A stretch of 64,000 bases of DNA from assembly GCA_003116995.1 (NCBI GenBank), contig BDSL01000036.1:186001-250000 (forward strand), written 5' to 3'. Below the pieces are notes generated by a model, which saw only the letters and a list, made by a program, of their open reading frames with translations, was not told the origin of the DNA and ran no database searches. The position numbers and the translations under genes are program-made. Source of the stretch: Yamagishiella unicocca (lineage: Eukaryota; Chlorophyta; Chlorophyceae; Chlamydomonadales; Volvocaceae). Shown piece after piece: positions 24,305 through 37,372 of this stretch (position 1 is its first letter; the number at the start of each line of letters is the position of its first letter).

Positions 24305-27300
24305 TCACGCCTCAATATTTGTAATGCCCTTCCCCCGGCCCTTGCTGGCGCGACTGGTGCTCTTCGGCGGCGGGCAGCCACACGCCTCGTCGCCGCCTGG
24401 TACGCCCCGGTTTGCCGCCCCACCGAGGCCCAGCGTCCCCTCCACAACACCTGCCATGCCCAACACAATAAGCACGCCGAACGCCACCCCACCCGACCAC
24501 ACACCCACGTGCAGCAGCACCGACTGTACCAGGTGATTGCCGTCACCGTCACCGCCCCGCCGCCACGGCCACCACCGGCGCCCAACTGAACCGTCCTTGC
24601 CTTGAGCTGACGTGGCGCCGGCCTCCGCTGGCTGCCCAGCAGCCCTGGACGCCCCTGGCGGCGCCGGCATGGGTCCGTTGCCGACCCGAGCCTCGGGTCG
24701 CTGAGATCCTGCCGACACAGCACTGCCATCCGCACACGCGTCTTTGGGTTTGCGCCGCCTCCCTTCGGACGGCGAGTCGCGGCCGGGGCTGTTCCCAGTA
24801 GCGTGCCGTTCCCTCCGACGCCAAAGGCGCCGCCACCAGGGCGGTTGTCGCTGTGGGAGGGTGACTGCGAGACCCGCCGGCGCATCCGTGATCCGGCTGC
24901 CGACGGAGCCAGTGCCCGCAGCCATCGCCGCCATGGGCGGGCGAACCAGGCTACTCTCCCCGGCGGAGTCCCGGGCTTGCTGCCCAGCCAGGTCCTTGCC
25001 GAGCTCCATCGTCGTGTTGAGTGTGCGGTTTGCGGCGGCCATAGCGCGCAGCATGACCTGTTGCTGCATGCGTGGGGGGTCGCCTCCGGGTCGGAACCCT
25101 CCGTCGATGCTGGCGACCGCTGCCATGGACGCCGTCACGGAGGCGCTGACGCAGTAGCTGTCGAGCTGCGAGGGGCTCAGCATGCGGGAGCGGGAGGTGA
25201 ACACGACCTGCCGCATGAGCGACTCGTCACCGCCGTTTTGGGCGTCGCTGGAAGCTTCCTGGAGCCGCGTGATCGCCCGCCCTTGCGCCGGGTCGAGCTG
25301 ATGGTCCTGCTGCTTGGCCAGATCCAGCGGTGCAAATCGGGGCTCCTGGCTTGGGCTGCTGGCCGCTGCGCCGGGCCAGCGCGATTGGATGCTCTCGTAC
25401 AGGTCGTTGTGGTGGCTAGTGTGATACCCTTGGGGCAGGCCCATGCCCGCAGCCGCCGCCGGCACCGCTCCTGCCCTTGGTGGCTGTGGAAGTGCGCTCA
25501 CGTGGGGCGAGTGCGGGGAGAACGTCAAGCCGGTGTGCAGGGCTGCGGCTGTGGCGCTGGCGTGATGGGCGGCCGCATCCGCCACTGGCGGATGCGGGAT
25601 GCGGCTAAGCGGAGAGCTGGCAGGGCTGTTTCCATGACGGGGCCGTTCTGGTGGCGAGTAGGACTTCTCCAGCGGCGGTAGATGTCCGGGCAGCGGCAGC
25701 CGCACCTTGCTGCTACCATCTCCGGCGCCCGTGCTGCTGCTGCCGTCGCCTTGGTCACTGTGCACGCTGGCCGCTCGTGCCGCTGCCATCGCTTGGCGCT
25801 GCTGCACCTGCTGCTGCAGCGTCACTGGCGCCGAGCTGTCGGCAGCGGAGGGCGTCTTGGTCGCGAAGCTCAGCGACGTGCGCCGGGTTCCAGCGGAGGA
25901 AGTATCCGACCCGCCTCCCACGTTACCAGCCGCCATTTGGCGCCGCAGGTCTGCAAGCGATAAGCCGAGCTGGTCCTGCGAGCCATCCAGGTGTGGCAAG
26001 CCGTGGATGGCGGCCACTGCACCAGCCGCAGGCCCACCAGCCGCCAGCACGGAACCGCTAATGCCGGGATGTTGCGTCCGTCCTGTTTCGGCCTCCTGCC
26101 CCCAGGGCTGGGCCTGGCCGGGCGCGGCCTCGCCCGCGGTCCTTTTCCTGGCTGCGGCTGCTGCTGCTGCCGATGCCGGCATCGGCTCCGGCCACACACC
26201 TCCACCCGAGCCTGGCGATCCGACGCCGCTGTCCTGCGCCTGAGCTGGCAGTGAAGTGGCCGCCGGCGGCGCCACACCCCGGAGGCTGCTGCCGATGCTG
26301 GCGCGGTGGATGGACATCAGCCGCCGCGCCCCTGACGAGGGTGTGCGGCTCAGCGGCAGCATCTCCTCGATCAACGCGCTGCTCACCGCGTTGCGGTGCA
26401 CGCCGGACCGGAGGGAATTGCCCGCCTGCGGAGACTGCAAGGACGCGGGGCCAGTCCCCGACCCCTTCTCCTCGTCGCTCCCCTCCGCGTCGCCGCCGCC
26501 AGCACCATGCGCCTCCATGAACGCATCCATCTCGCCGTCTCCGGTATGGTCCTCCGACGTCGGCCGACGTACGACCCCATCGTGGGTACCCACGCGCAGC
26601 TGCATGCCGAGGCGCGGTGACGTGTCCCTGCCGTACATGCCTCCAGCAGGCGAACTGGCGTCCGCCACGCCCAGCGGGCTGGCCCCCAGGTGCGGCAGGC
26701 CCCTGGCGCCCCGCAGCCAGGACCTGCCGGAGCCGCTGCCGCCGGAGACCTCCACCAGACCCATGTCCTGAGACCGGCTCCTACGGCGCATGGGTAGCCG
26801 CTGGCCGTAGCGCGCTGATGCGTTGGTGTCCGCGGGCATCTCCCCTGGCGCCAGCAGCAGTAAGGAGCCCCACCGCTGGCGGCCAGAGATGGCTGGTGGC
26901 GGCGGAACTAGCAGCGATACCACGTCCCCGGTGAGCGCCCTCAAGGCGCCGGAGCTCCCGCTGCTGCTGTCGCTACTGCTCGCGCTGCTGTCGCTCGCTC
27001 TTCTACCATTGAGCACGGACGCCAGTCGGTGCCGGTGCTGGGAGAAGTCGGCTTCGGCGACCGCGGAACTGCCCTGTCGTGCCTCGCCGGCCGGCTCTGC
27101 CAGGGCCGCGGCAGCTGCTCCGTCGGGGGCGGCAGCCGTGGTTACTGTCGGCGTGCGGGCTCCAGCGGATGCGCTGTCAGCGGAGGTCGCCTGCGCGGTG
27201 GAGGCACCTTCTAGAGGCACCGCCGGTCGCCAGGGCGAGAACTGACGGCCGCCCGCGGAGGAGGGCAGCGGGGACTGGTCCGAGCGCTGCCAATGCTCGT

Positions 27301-30300
27301 CCCTGACGGTCAGCTGCGCACGGACGGAGGGGTAGGTTGCAACGGACGCGTTGATGACAAAAAGGATGGCGGCGCGGCACGTTTTGACAGAAGCATCCGG
27401 CGACACCCCGCGAGGCCACTCCAACTAAAATGCCTCCCGCTGGCGCGCACACCACCGTTCGGCAGCCCTATCCCTGCGCGTATGGTAGGCTGAGCTTGTG
27501 CTCGCGAGTCGCAGCGCAAGGCCGGTGTTGGCGCTGCCGCACACGCACCTTGCCACGCAGCTCCTCCAGCTGGTGCTGCAGCCGGTCGTGGTCCCGGCCC
27601 ATCAGCTCGAGAGCGGAGCGAGTGCGCCCCAGCTCCTCGCGTGCGGTGGCGGCAACCGCTGCGGCGCGCCTCGCGCGGTCCTCCTCCGAGGACAGCTCCT
27701 GTGGCGGCGGCGTAAGAGCGGCACCGGAGAGGTGGGCTTTGCGGTGCGGCGCCAATGTGCTTACCTTTCGTCGTGTGGCAAGCGTCTGGGTTCAAGTGCG
27801 TGGATGGGGTGCCTTGCATCGGTGCCCGGCAAGATGCGATGTGTCCCACCCGAGAGTTCATCCCCGTCCTCCCTGCCTGCCCCGCAGCAGCCGTCAGCGC
27901 GCGTGGAAGAACGAGCAGTCTGTCGAGCATGGAAGTTGACATGGGCAAGGTCTGCGCCCGCCTATCTTAATAACCTTCCAGGCTCTCGACTTGTACCAAA
28001 GCACAAACGAGGACACCGCCGACACCACCCCGCTACCGCGGGCCCCGTGACCAAAAGGAGTCTCATAGAGCCTCATGATGCTCCGAAACCGTCTTTGTGC
28101 TGTCGTACCTGTTGTGCAATCAGCGCCTTGTTCCTCGCCACAGCCAGCTCCAGCTCCGTGCGAGTTGCGCGCGTCTGGGCCGCAGCCAGGTCAGCTCGAA
28201 GGTGTTGCAGCTGATGCTTCAGCTGCGGAGGCCAAGTGTGCGCGGCGGCGGTCAGATGTTGCGGTGCGCAGGGATGGCGAAAAGGGGTACGGTCTGTAGT
28301 GCCAGGGGTTATGGTACGCACGTGCAACACACAGGCGACAGCTACGCAAAGCAGCCGTCACGCGTGGACGCAATGAGCACACAGGTGGACGACATTTCCC
28401 CCGCGGCTACTTATGAGGCAGCCCCTCGAAATGAACGTAGCTAGGCACTGCGCCGTCACCCTATCCTACCACAGCTTGTTCAGCGACTCCTAGACCCCAG
28501 TTCGAGCCTCCCGGCTCCCAGCTAGAAGCACCAGGCGTCTTCTTAGCAAGCCGCCGACAGAACGCCACCCCAACCCACGCTCCTTATCGTAAACGAACGC
28601 ACCTGCTGCGCAGCCTCCTGGGGCCGCAGCCCGTTCTCCTCGCCCCCCGGGTCAGGCTCCCCGGGCATCTGCTCCCGCCCTTGCTCGCTGCCTGCCTCCA
28701 GCCGGGCTGCCCGCTGCGCGACCAGGCGCTCGAGACGCAGCTGCGCCGTTGCAGCCACGCGCTCCGCCTGCTGGGCCCTCTGCGCCAGCTCGCCACACCG
28801 CTCCGTCGCCTCGACCAGCTGCTGCTTAGCGGCCACCTCCCTGTTGGGTAAGCATACCAAACCACATGGCGTTGCGTAACGCGTGCACCACGCGCCATGC
28901 CCCCATGCCGATTTCCAGTAGCATACTGTGTTCCAAACACCCTGGTCTGTTATGGCCCCTCTCCGGCCCCTTGTCCACGCACCTCTCCTCCACCTCGACC
29001 AGCGCCGTTTGCCAGGAGGCCACGTGCTGCTGCCGCTGGATGAGCTGTTGCTGGAACATCCGTGCCAGGCCGTCCGCCTCCTCCGCCCTGCACAGTTTCC
29101 CACATCGTTAACAGCTACTCACCCAAAATCCCACAAAGGAGAGGTGCTTTGACAAGGCAAAGCACCCACCACGCACCCAGCACCTTGGCAAAGCACCCAC
29201 CACGCACCCAGCACCTTGGCAAAGCACCCACCACGCACCCAGCACCCCCCACTGCGAGTGTGGTAACGCAAGCCTCAGCCAAGGCCCTGATCCAGCACAC
29301 ACCGTACGGTGTTCCTTAATAGGTTCGGACCCACGTGTAGGAACCCACGGCACATGCATCGGCGACCGGGGGCGTTGCTCTTCGCCCCACTAAATCGTTT
29401 CCCCCCAAGCCCCACCGTCCGCGACCGGGTGGCCCGAGCCAGTAGCTGCACACCGCCCGTCCGTCGGCGACCGCACCTCTCGTTCGCGAGCTCGACCTCG
29501 CGCCGGGCAGCCGCAAGGTCAGCCATCAGCCGCGCCGTGTTCTGGTTGCTTGCCTGCAGCACGCTCCACAGCTCGCCGAGTGTCCCCGGCGGCAGCGACA
29601 GCAATGCCGGCGAGCTGACTGCACCGGCGGAGCCGAGTACAGCGGCCGCAGCCCGAGTTACGTCGTGTCCCGCGGGACTGGCTGCAGCAGCGGTTGGTTG
29701 CGGAGGTATTTGAGGCTGTTGCGCCGGCTGGGCCCAGCCTAGTACGTTCGTTGGCAGCGCGTCTAAAGTCGTAATGATCCCCGCATGGGCTGCTTGCTGG
29801 CTCGGGGTCGCAGCACCTGGTAGCCGTCCATGATCTGCTGCCGTACCCCCTGCAGCGGGCCTCCCAGATGAGCCGGCAGCTGCGCCGTAGCCCGCCTGGT
29901 CAGCGGCCTGTGGCAGCGGCTGCTGAGCCGGTACCGCCGCCACAGACTGTATTCCCCCAGCCAAGCGCCCCATCGCCGTAGGGAGCTGAAGCGGCGGTGC
30001 TCTTGCCTCCATGGGCGCAGGTGTAAGGCCGCCCAACCTTGTAAGCCCGCCGAGTATCCCTTCCAGCTCCTGGATGAAAGTCATTGAGGACCTCTCATAT
30101 GTTGTCAGCCAGTCGTCGCCGGGATCCTGAAACCGGCCGTTTGCGTCCACCCGTCGCGCTGACCGGTGTGTTGGCGGCCCTCGACCACCGGTTCGTGTGA
30201 TGCCGCCGGCTGTGTAGGTGGCGCTAGGGACCGAAGCCGGGGTAGCAGCAGTCGGGGTGTCGCCGTAGGCAAGGCCTCGCCCGCGGGCTGTGGTGCCAGG

Positions 30301-30924
30301 GCTCGGGCTTGCGTAGGCCCACACAGGATCACGAGGTGGCGATGACCTGCCTGCCCTGAGCGTTGGGGTATAGCGGCTGCTGCCCGGTGTGCGTGGACTT
30401 GCGGAGGGATAGCCAACTGCTGTGGCTGGCCCTCGTAAGCTTGCAGGTGGGATTAACCGCCTGCCGGGGTCAGGGCCTGCCGCTGGCGCCCTTCTGCCAG
30501 GGCTGATGGAAGGCGCGGTGGGGGCCGTGTATTTGGCTGTCAGGCGCGACGGCGGGGTGTGTGCGCGCCTGCCCGGCACCGTATAGGGCGACGGCCCACC
30601 GAGCGACCGCAGGGCGGCAGGCGTCTTGGATCGCGGCTGGGTAGTTCCACCGGAGAAAGCACCCATCCTGGTTTGGGCCATTCCAGAGTAGCCGCCTTGG
30701 CGCAGGGGGGATGACGAGGCAGCCCCTCCCGAGCTTTTTGCTGCGTACGTACTGACGGGCCCTGGGCTACGCGCACGAGCCGCCGACTGTGGCGGTGGCC
30801 CGAATCGTGGCCCACGTCCAAAGGTACCAGGGTTCGCCGTGCGGGCTGCTGACGTACCAAGCCGTTGGGGCCCCACGGATGGGCTGCGATAGCCATCTGA
30901 GCGGTCGCGCTCCGCTGCAGCCAT
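24305..30924 (-). CDS. Large coiled-coil protein with disordered ends and one C-terminal transmembrane segment, 6 exons
   Basis: Exons 30924-29477, 29087-28983, 28840-28603, 28222-28109, 27698-27549 and 27313-24305 join in phase to 1,687 residues. Residues 1-430 are disordered and rich in Ser/Thr-Pro and Arg-Gly (for example SPGRRAPAAGPDPGRR). From about 440 to 685, heptad-like segments span all five junctions: LMADLAAARREVELANER, ATAQLRLERLVAQRAARLEA, LQHLRADLAAAQTRATRTEL, RLQHQLEELRGK. Residues 686-1,610 are again disordered and Ser/Gly/Gln/His-rich. A hydrophobic span around 1,613-1,642 (VWSGGVAFGVLIVLGMAGVV) follows a WWPWRR basic cluster, leaving a 45-residue tail with CGCPPP. This layout resembles golgin-like or organelle-tethering proteins, but no named family was recognised. 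The Met at 30924 is the first in a long open frame. Confidence 0.75.
29159..29245. repeat. 31-bp tandem repeat, ~3 copies
   Basis: AAAGCACCCACCACGCACCC begins each unit at 29159, 29190 and 29221; the third copy is incomplete. It lies in the first intron of the coiled-coil gene. Confidence 0.9.
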
Positions 30925-31574
30925 TTTCCGCTACCAGCAAGTAAAACTTCAGAGAATCCAGGTGTTGTCTGGGCATTGCTGAAGCCAGCGGGCGGCCTGT
31001 GCCGGCACAGGCCGCCCGCTGAGTGCAGTTGTTGACCGCCCGGTTGTCAGCTCAAGCTTGCCAACCAAATTATGCTTACAGCAAGTTTTCAAAGTATACA
31101 TACTTTGGACCACATCAATTTCCACTAGCGAAGCATATGCGGACGCTTGTCAGATAGCGAAGGCGTCAGATGTGTTTGATGACAACAAGGCATGGAGTAC
31201 AGCGATAGTAAGTGTCGAGGTAATGCGTGAGGCTGTAGGGGGCCTCGCATATGAGGCTTTGGCAGTCTTGGCATAGTCAATACGGCGGATTCAGCCAAGT
31301 GGAAGTCGTGGGGGCGACTAAAACCTAAGGGATGGCACTGGCGAGCATGATCCAATATACATATATGATTGCAAGAAACTAGTTCAACGACCGCTACTTT
31401 CCTTGCATATTTTGGCTTTCTGATTGTAGTTGCTGTGAGCTCCCTGCTTGGATCGGACACGCTGTACCAAGTCACTATAATCTACCTCACTTATAATTTC
31501 CCTGGTTGCGCTATTTAGGCGGTGGCAGCCCGGGCTGCGGCTAGGCGTGCATTTACCCTGCGGCCCACAGCAGA
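30925..31574. promoter_or_regulatory. Divergent promoter region between coiled-coil and SNARE genes
   Basis: 650 bp separate the start codons of two divergently oriented genes, so both 5' UTRs and promoters must be here. The most striking element is the palindrome at 30987-31020. The half near the SNARE gene is AT-rich (for example the ATACATATATGATTGC stretch around 31358). Confidence 0.55.
30987..31020. repeat. Perfect 34-bp GC-rich palindrome
   Basis: Arm AGCGGGCGGCCTGTGCC (30987-31003) is followed directly by its exact complement (31004-31020) with no spacer. It sits 63-96 bp upstream of the coiled-coil start codon, in its probable 5' UTR or core promoter, and about 550 bp upstream of the SNARE start. 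It could be a two-fold protein binding site or form a cruciform or RNA hairpin. Confidence 0.9.
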
Positions 31575-33356
31575 ATGTCAATATACGATCTAATCCAGCG
31601 AACAAATATCATTCTAAAGAAGTGAGCTTATACCCTCCACCTGTCTTCCAGCTTTCGGTCGTAAGGGCTTGACTTGGTCACTGCGCTGAGCAGGTATGAG
31701 AAGTATGACGCGCCAATCAAAACGAGGAGTGGAAAGTCGGAGGACCCGTTTATGGAGGAATACAATGAGGTCGAGGCTGAGCTGGAGAAGCTGCTGGAGG
31801 TATGTCACTTGAAGCATTAATCTACCGTTTCCACTCCTAAACATGGATTATTCCCACGCACGCTTGCAGGCAGCTAGTGACGTAGCCCTTGAGCAAAATC
31901 GGGCACTCATTGCGGCAAAGAACGCAGAGATTCGCCGGGCAAAGAACGTGCTGCTGACGGAAGCTGTTGATGCGTTGGAGAAGAAGGTCAAGAAGGGGAG
32001 GGGTATTAACAAGCAAATCATTGCTGATCGACAATCCAAGGTGAAAGAGGTTCCAGTCACGTTTGGTGCGAAGGCTTGGGCCCTGTGGCTCGGGACTTGG
32101 ACAAACCCTGACACGTGTGTACCCCTCGAGTACAGATCAAGGAGCTCATTGAGCAGATCTATGCCGTTCCAGATGGCATGAGCATGGCTAGTAACAGACG
32201 GCCGGCGCGGGTAAGATCCATTGCGAGGCCACGCTTCGCGGGCCATTTCTGGGTTCAGCTGGTGGCGTTTTGCTGGTGTTTCACAGCAGAGGCTTGCCCT
32301 CGCGTTCCATGTTAGTTTGATTGAACGAGGTACCTTGCGTCGCATGTGCCATAGGTATCGGGGTCAGCCCAGCTGGTTGTGCGTAGTCATAGCGCGCCTA
32401 TGATGTTCGCAGCCCAGAAGTCGTTGGCAAAATTGGTTATATCTTCTTAATCCACACAGAGGTTCCCATGGACACGGACAATGGCACGTTGTCCATTAGC
32501 GATCATGCGTAGCAGGCATCTTATCAGGCGCCTTGCCGGTTTGGTGTTTGTAGGCATACGTCAAGGGGAAAAAGGGCGAGGCCGTTTACCTCAACGGTGA
32601 GAACACTTCAAACCCCGCCAACAACGATGGCTACTACTCACACACGGAATCAACACAGAGGTTTGAAAAGGTGATTTTGTTTGGGGGATGGGATATTGTA
32701 CATGTGGCGATGGCACGGAGCATTCCAGCAGCTTGCCTACAGCAAAGGATATTTATGTTTCAGCACATGCTTGTTGCAGCACCTGCAGCGACCTAAACGT
32801 GTAGCATTTGTCAACGCAGGAGTGGGACGAGGCAAAGAAGCAGCAGGACAAGAAGCTTGATGCCATCGAAGTGGGTGTCATTGAGCTGGGGGACCTTGCA
32901 CGCAACCTTGGTAAGTTGCAAGTATGACTCCATGATGCGACCCACCATAACTTGACATAGTGAGCCGGCCAGCACTGAGAGATACGCTCTCACCTGCAAC
33001 AACGCCAATCTGAGCAACGGACGGTGTTGGTCTGATGTATACTAATGTCGCACAGATGGGGGCTGCTTCTGCAATCCGTTCTTGCGGTTCAATAGATCGT
33101 CAGAAGGTTTGTGGGCTAACTGCTTACCGTCTTCTACGGCGTTGCCAATTTAGGCGAAGAGATCGACCGGCAAGCGCCCATCATCGACGATATCGAGCAG
33201 CAAATGGACAAAGTGACAAAGAGTCTCAAGACGAACAATGCAAAGCTCAAGGGCATTGTCTCCAAAATGCGCTCGTCGCGCAACTTCTGCGTTGACATTA
33301 TCTTGGTCACTGTGCTGCTAGCAATCGGCGCCTATATCTACGCCATGTTCATGTAG
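31575..33356 (+). CDS. SYP7: SYP7-type Qc-SNARE (syntaxin of plants 71-like), complete, 7 exons
   Basis: Tail-anchored SNARE for membrane fusion at ER/plasma-membrane or secretory compartments in plants. Exons 31575-31621, 31694-31799, 31870-32040, 32136-32210, 32554-32670, 32820-32910, 33154-33356 give 269 residues, the usual SYP71 length. The N-terminus MSIYDLIQRTNIILKKYEKY aligns with the SYP7 start, with the KK codon split across intron 1. NAEIRRAK and IYAVPDGM are SYP7-like. The Qc SNARE motif runs through LARNLGEEIDRQAPIIDDIE with the zero-layer Gln at about 209 and continues to SLKTNNAKLKGIVSKM. RSSRNFCVDIILV then enters the membrane anchor ending AYIYAMFM. Every splice junction is in phase. 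Confidence 0.93.
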
Positions 33357-36300
33357 TAGTATGGACGTGACTGGAGCGAGGTCTGAAGAAATGTGACGCA
33401 TGTAGTTGTCTTGAGGGCGTTTGTTCAGGAGTCTGCGTTTTCTGTGGAGCACTTCAGGAGTGCTGACAACACAATTACGTTTCATTCCATCCGTGGTCCG
33501 CTCTGCAAACCCAGACTGCGTCAGACACTCCGTCTGGGATATGCTCTGTGGCATAAAGCTAGTGAACAAAAAAGTTCAGCCCTTGCGGTGGTGGGTATAG
33601 GGTCCCTAGGTGTTTTGATTGATGATTTTTAGAGGACTGCTTTGCATGCGCTGCATTTGACAATACGGGCATTTCACGCTACACGCACCAAAATACATTT
33701 GGGTAAGGTCGGGAGCATATCCAGGTGCCATAAATTGATCGGCTTCCCGGGTATAGCTGCTGTTCTGAAATGCAGTTTAGGAATCTGACCTTGTTTGGCA
33801 ATGGTGGTCGTACAGCCCAGGAGTAATGGGTGACACGGTGACATGGCGAGGGATAGCGGCTCGGTTGGGAGTCAGTAGCTAGGTTGACTGTTTTTACAGG
33901 CTGCATGCGAGCTGTTATGTGACCTTAGTATACGCAATGATCCGTATGACGTCCTCGTATGTCTGGTTGGCATCGTCAGCTGAGCTCGAGGAGAACTGTT
34001 TGCTAGAAAGGTACGTGCCATGCCTATGTTTCGTATTCGCTGCTCCTCGCAACTGCTTGGCCGCGGTTGCAAGGCCGCATGCAGGAACGCTGTGTTTGAT
34101 CCTGTGTGGGCTCTTACAATGTACAAACACAAGGTATATGCATAACCATCAAACATCCACGCGATCTTTAGTCGTTATAGATACTTGTTGCAGTGGGCTC
34201 CAGACCAAAAGGCAGGACCACTGGGCACATCGCGAGACACTGAAGGGGCCGGAAGAGACACAAACCCAGCCGCACTGCACCGATGGCAAGCCTGGATGTG
34301 TGGCCACTAGCGCTGAAAAGACATGCTCGAGATGGTGGCACTGCTCTTTCCCTGCAGATGCCAGTTGCGCCAGCTCTGCAACTTAATCGGCAACAAGCGC
34401 CGTCGTACATGATGACCCTCTTGTACTACCAATTCCGAAGCCGCTGCCGTCACTGCTGCCGTTCGCTGTGTAGATCACCCGTTGTATCTTGACAAACCGC
34501 GAAGATTCCGGTCAACAGTCCAGGGACTAAAACAGCAGTCGTCAGGGGGGATTTGCGCTGTAGGTCCGCCTATCAGCGATTATCAGGAATCGGCCACCAG
34601 CACACCCAACAGAACCTCAACCGTATAACCACTGGCGCGCCGCAACGATACAACCAGAACAACTGCCCGCCTCCCATCCCAAGCTCCGAGCAGGACGTGC
34701 CCACCAGTTGGCACCATTTGGCGGAGTACATGAAGGGGTGCACGCATCAGTAGCCCGTTTCTATAATGTGTGCTATAGGGTGCTACCTAGTGGCCTGTAG
34801 GTCTCGCAAGCTGGCTGGGTAATGATGTTCTCACATACCATGGTGCGTATTGCCGTAATGTATTCTCTATGGATACCGAACTTCGTCAGGACGCTTGTAC
34901 CAGCTTGTGCAGGTACCGGTAGTAAGGCGGCCGGGCTTTTGCTGGGGCCTCCATTCCCAAACTGGAAACAGCAAATTGCTGGCGTTCATTATATTAGTTC
35001 TATTACAGCCATAATGCACACGAACTCTGTCTTTGGTCATGAGCCTGAGCTTCTTGGGCTATGACGTAGGATTCATGCCATGTAGCAGGTTTCATCATCT
35101 CATAAGCGTGACCCATCTAATTGTAAGGTTTATGCCAATATGTTATAAAGCATTGGGATCATGCCTCAAAGTTGCGCCGCGCGAAGCCATGTCGCCCATT
35201 ATGCACCTGCTTCAGACACCATCAACAGTGCAACAATCTTTTACGCATTGATTAGGAACATGAAGTGTTCTTTGCCATGCCTTCTGCTATATTAGGTAGC
35301 CTGATGGAGCGTGGCCCGTGTACAGGTATGTCCATTGTTACAAACCTTGAAAATCGTTACCACCCTGCAAATAAGGATGGGGTGTATATATGTTTCTGCG
35401 ATTAAGAAGTCTAATGCGATAACTTACTTAAGCGTAGCTGGCGCCCACCCATGCTCAACCTGTACGCCCATGTGCAGTTGAGTTCCAGTCTCACCTTGAA
35501 CCATTCACCTGCTACAAAGAGGTTTCTTGCGTTAACACAATTTTGCCTGACTTGAGACTTCGGAGCCCGAATCGAATAGTGAAGCAGGGCAAGCATCAAG
35601 AGTGACATGTCCAGCCGAATTCAGGTTATGTTCAGCAGCCAAATGGTTTTATTCATGGCGCTTATCTGCTGTATGAATGCCCCACTCTCTCAGCCGTATG
35701 CTGGAAATGGTAGGCGGCAGCCAGCAGTATTAGCCTAGGCGGGGGCAACACTTGCAGCTCCTGCAGACGCCGCATGCAATCGTCCTAACACTGCGTAAGT
35801 GCCTTGACAAAACACGGCGCCTTATCCCCACAGGACAGGAATTTCCTTACTCGTTAAACACACGCAGGGACAATAGCCGGCACGAATCCGACGCCTGCCC
35901 TCTTTAAACACAGGCTAACAGGGGATGTGTTTGGGTGGATGGAGGAAATATGATGGCCTTGCATGGGCAAGCCCACGAGGCAACGATGGTGCTAAGGACT
36001 CCCACAGTACTCATGAACCCCTCCCCTATAGAGAAACAGAGTGCTAGCAGTGACAATGAACACAGATTCGGACAGATCCTATCCTATCCTATCGCGCTAT
36101 GTGGTCCATGGACAAACTGCTGCTGACAATCATGTCAGGCAGATGTTGAACGCAAATGGGTATTTGCGCACACGCCTCTGTTTACCGGAATTTAGGGGCA
36201 TCTTCTGCAAGACATCTGGTCGTGAGGGCTGACCTGTGCGTGTGCACTGGGCAATGCAGCACGCTGTCCTAGGTCATCAAAGCCTTAAGGGCGTGGTAGC

Positions 36301-37372
36301 TAATATGCAGCTTAAGGTATTCGTCGGCACTTGTTGTCAAGACAATGGCAATCAAATCATTGGAAAGTCAGAAGGCGCATTGATGGTGCAGGTGCATGTC
36401 TAGTATTCATTTGGGAGGCCGCTGGCGGCGTGTGGCGGTTACTTCCTACGCCAGCTACGATTCTGACCCGCTGGATATCGGCTTCGGAAAGCGTTATAAA
36501 TTTAAAGATCATTATAAGTAAATAAAATCCAGGCGATTACCTACTTATCGCCGCCCTGCAGCTGCGCGCAACTTTGCCGTGGGCCGGAGGTAGGTGGACG
36601 CAGTAGCAATATCCTGTTTGTTGAGACACGGACAAACGTAGCGAGTAGAATATATAATTTAGTATGTGAATGTATGATAAAACTAAAGCAATCGAGGAGG
36701 CGGTGAGCTGGACAGCGTACCTATTAACGGCATTTCGCGAATTACGCATGCACCTTTTCGCAAGGAAGTCGTTTGCCTTTGCCAACCTACGTCTCGGTTA
36801 AGAAATCCTAAAGACTGATTGCCATATGAAATCGCGCAGCCAAAGGATTTGGGTGCCTCACGCTCACGGCGTCACAGGCTGGCAGCCTGGGACAAAGACC
36901 TTTGAGCGGCACTGCGCCACGAGCGTCCCAGCCCATATGAAAACAATGGGATTATAATATGAACGTGTTTAAGGAAGGGAAGCTTAGTTGTCTACCTGTC
37001 GCCATTGCCGGCTGACCATGCTCAGGGAAATAGCCTATATGGAGCCGTCTGTGTCTTTGCCAATTGATATTATGCTATAGAATGCAACGATATACGCTCT
37101 CCTGTCCTTGCATTGCATTGCATAGTACGCTCACATGCAGTGTACAGCATCAGCTGCTCAGACGCCATTAATCCCTCTCACGAAAAAATAGTCCAAACAA
37201 ATAGCTCTATTATATAGATGAGGTTACCACGACGGTCGTAGGCTACCAACACATACCTCATGGGCGAACGAAGCAAGCCTCGCAGTCCCGTGCTAATAGA
37301 GCTGCCGTTACCAGCTATTTGCTCATGTTGACACATAAAATATCATATCCTTAGCTGGAGAACCGACCGGCG
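33357..37372. other. 4-kb gene-poor stretch
   Basis: No open frame with a domain, signal peptide or exon-like GC bias is visible on either strand. Sequence is distinctly more AT-rich than the coding regions, especially 36480-37340. One copy of the CAGTGGG dispersed repeat is at about 34187-34260. The last few hundred bases should hold the SRCR gene promoter. A noncoding RNA or a degraded element cannot be excluded. Confidence 0.5.
34187..34260 (+). repeat. Dispersed CAGTGGG-CTCCAGACC repeat, copy A
   Basis: Core CAGTGGGCTCCAGACCAAAA at 34191 is followed by a weakly conserved ~50-bp tail containing GGGCACATCGC and GACACTGAAGG. Related copies start at 40775, 42441 and 47401. Confidence 0.75.

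Noticed and set aside
28495..28520. tRNA B-box-like GTTCGAGCCTCC
   Set aside because: No matching A-box, cloverleaf or acceptor stem could be folded around it.
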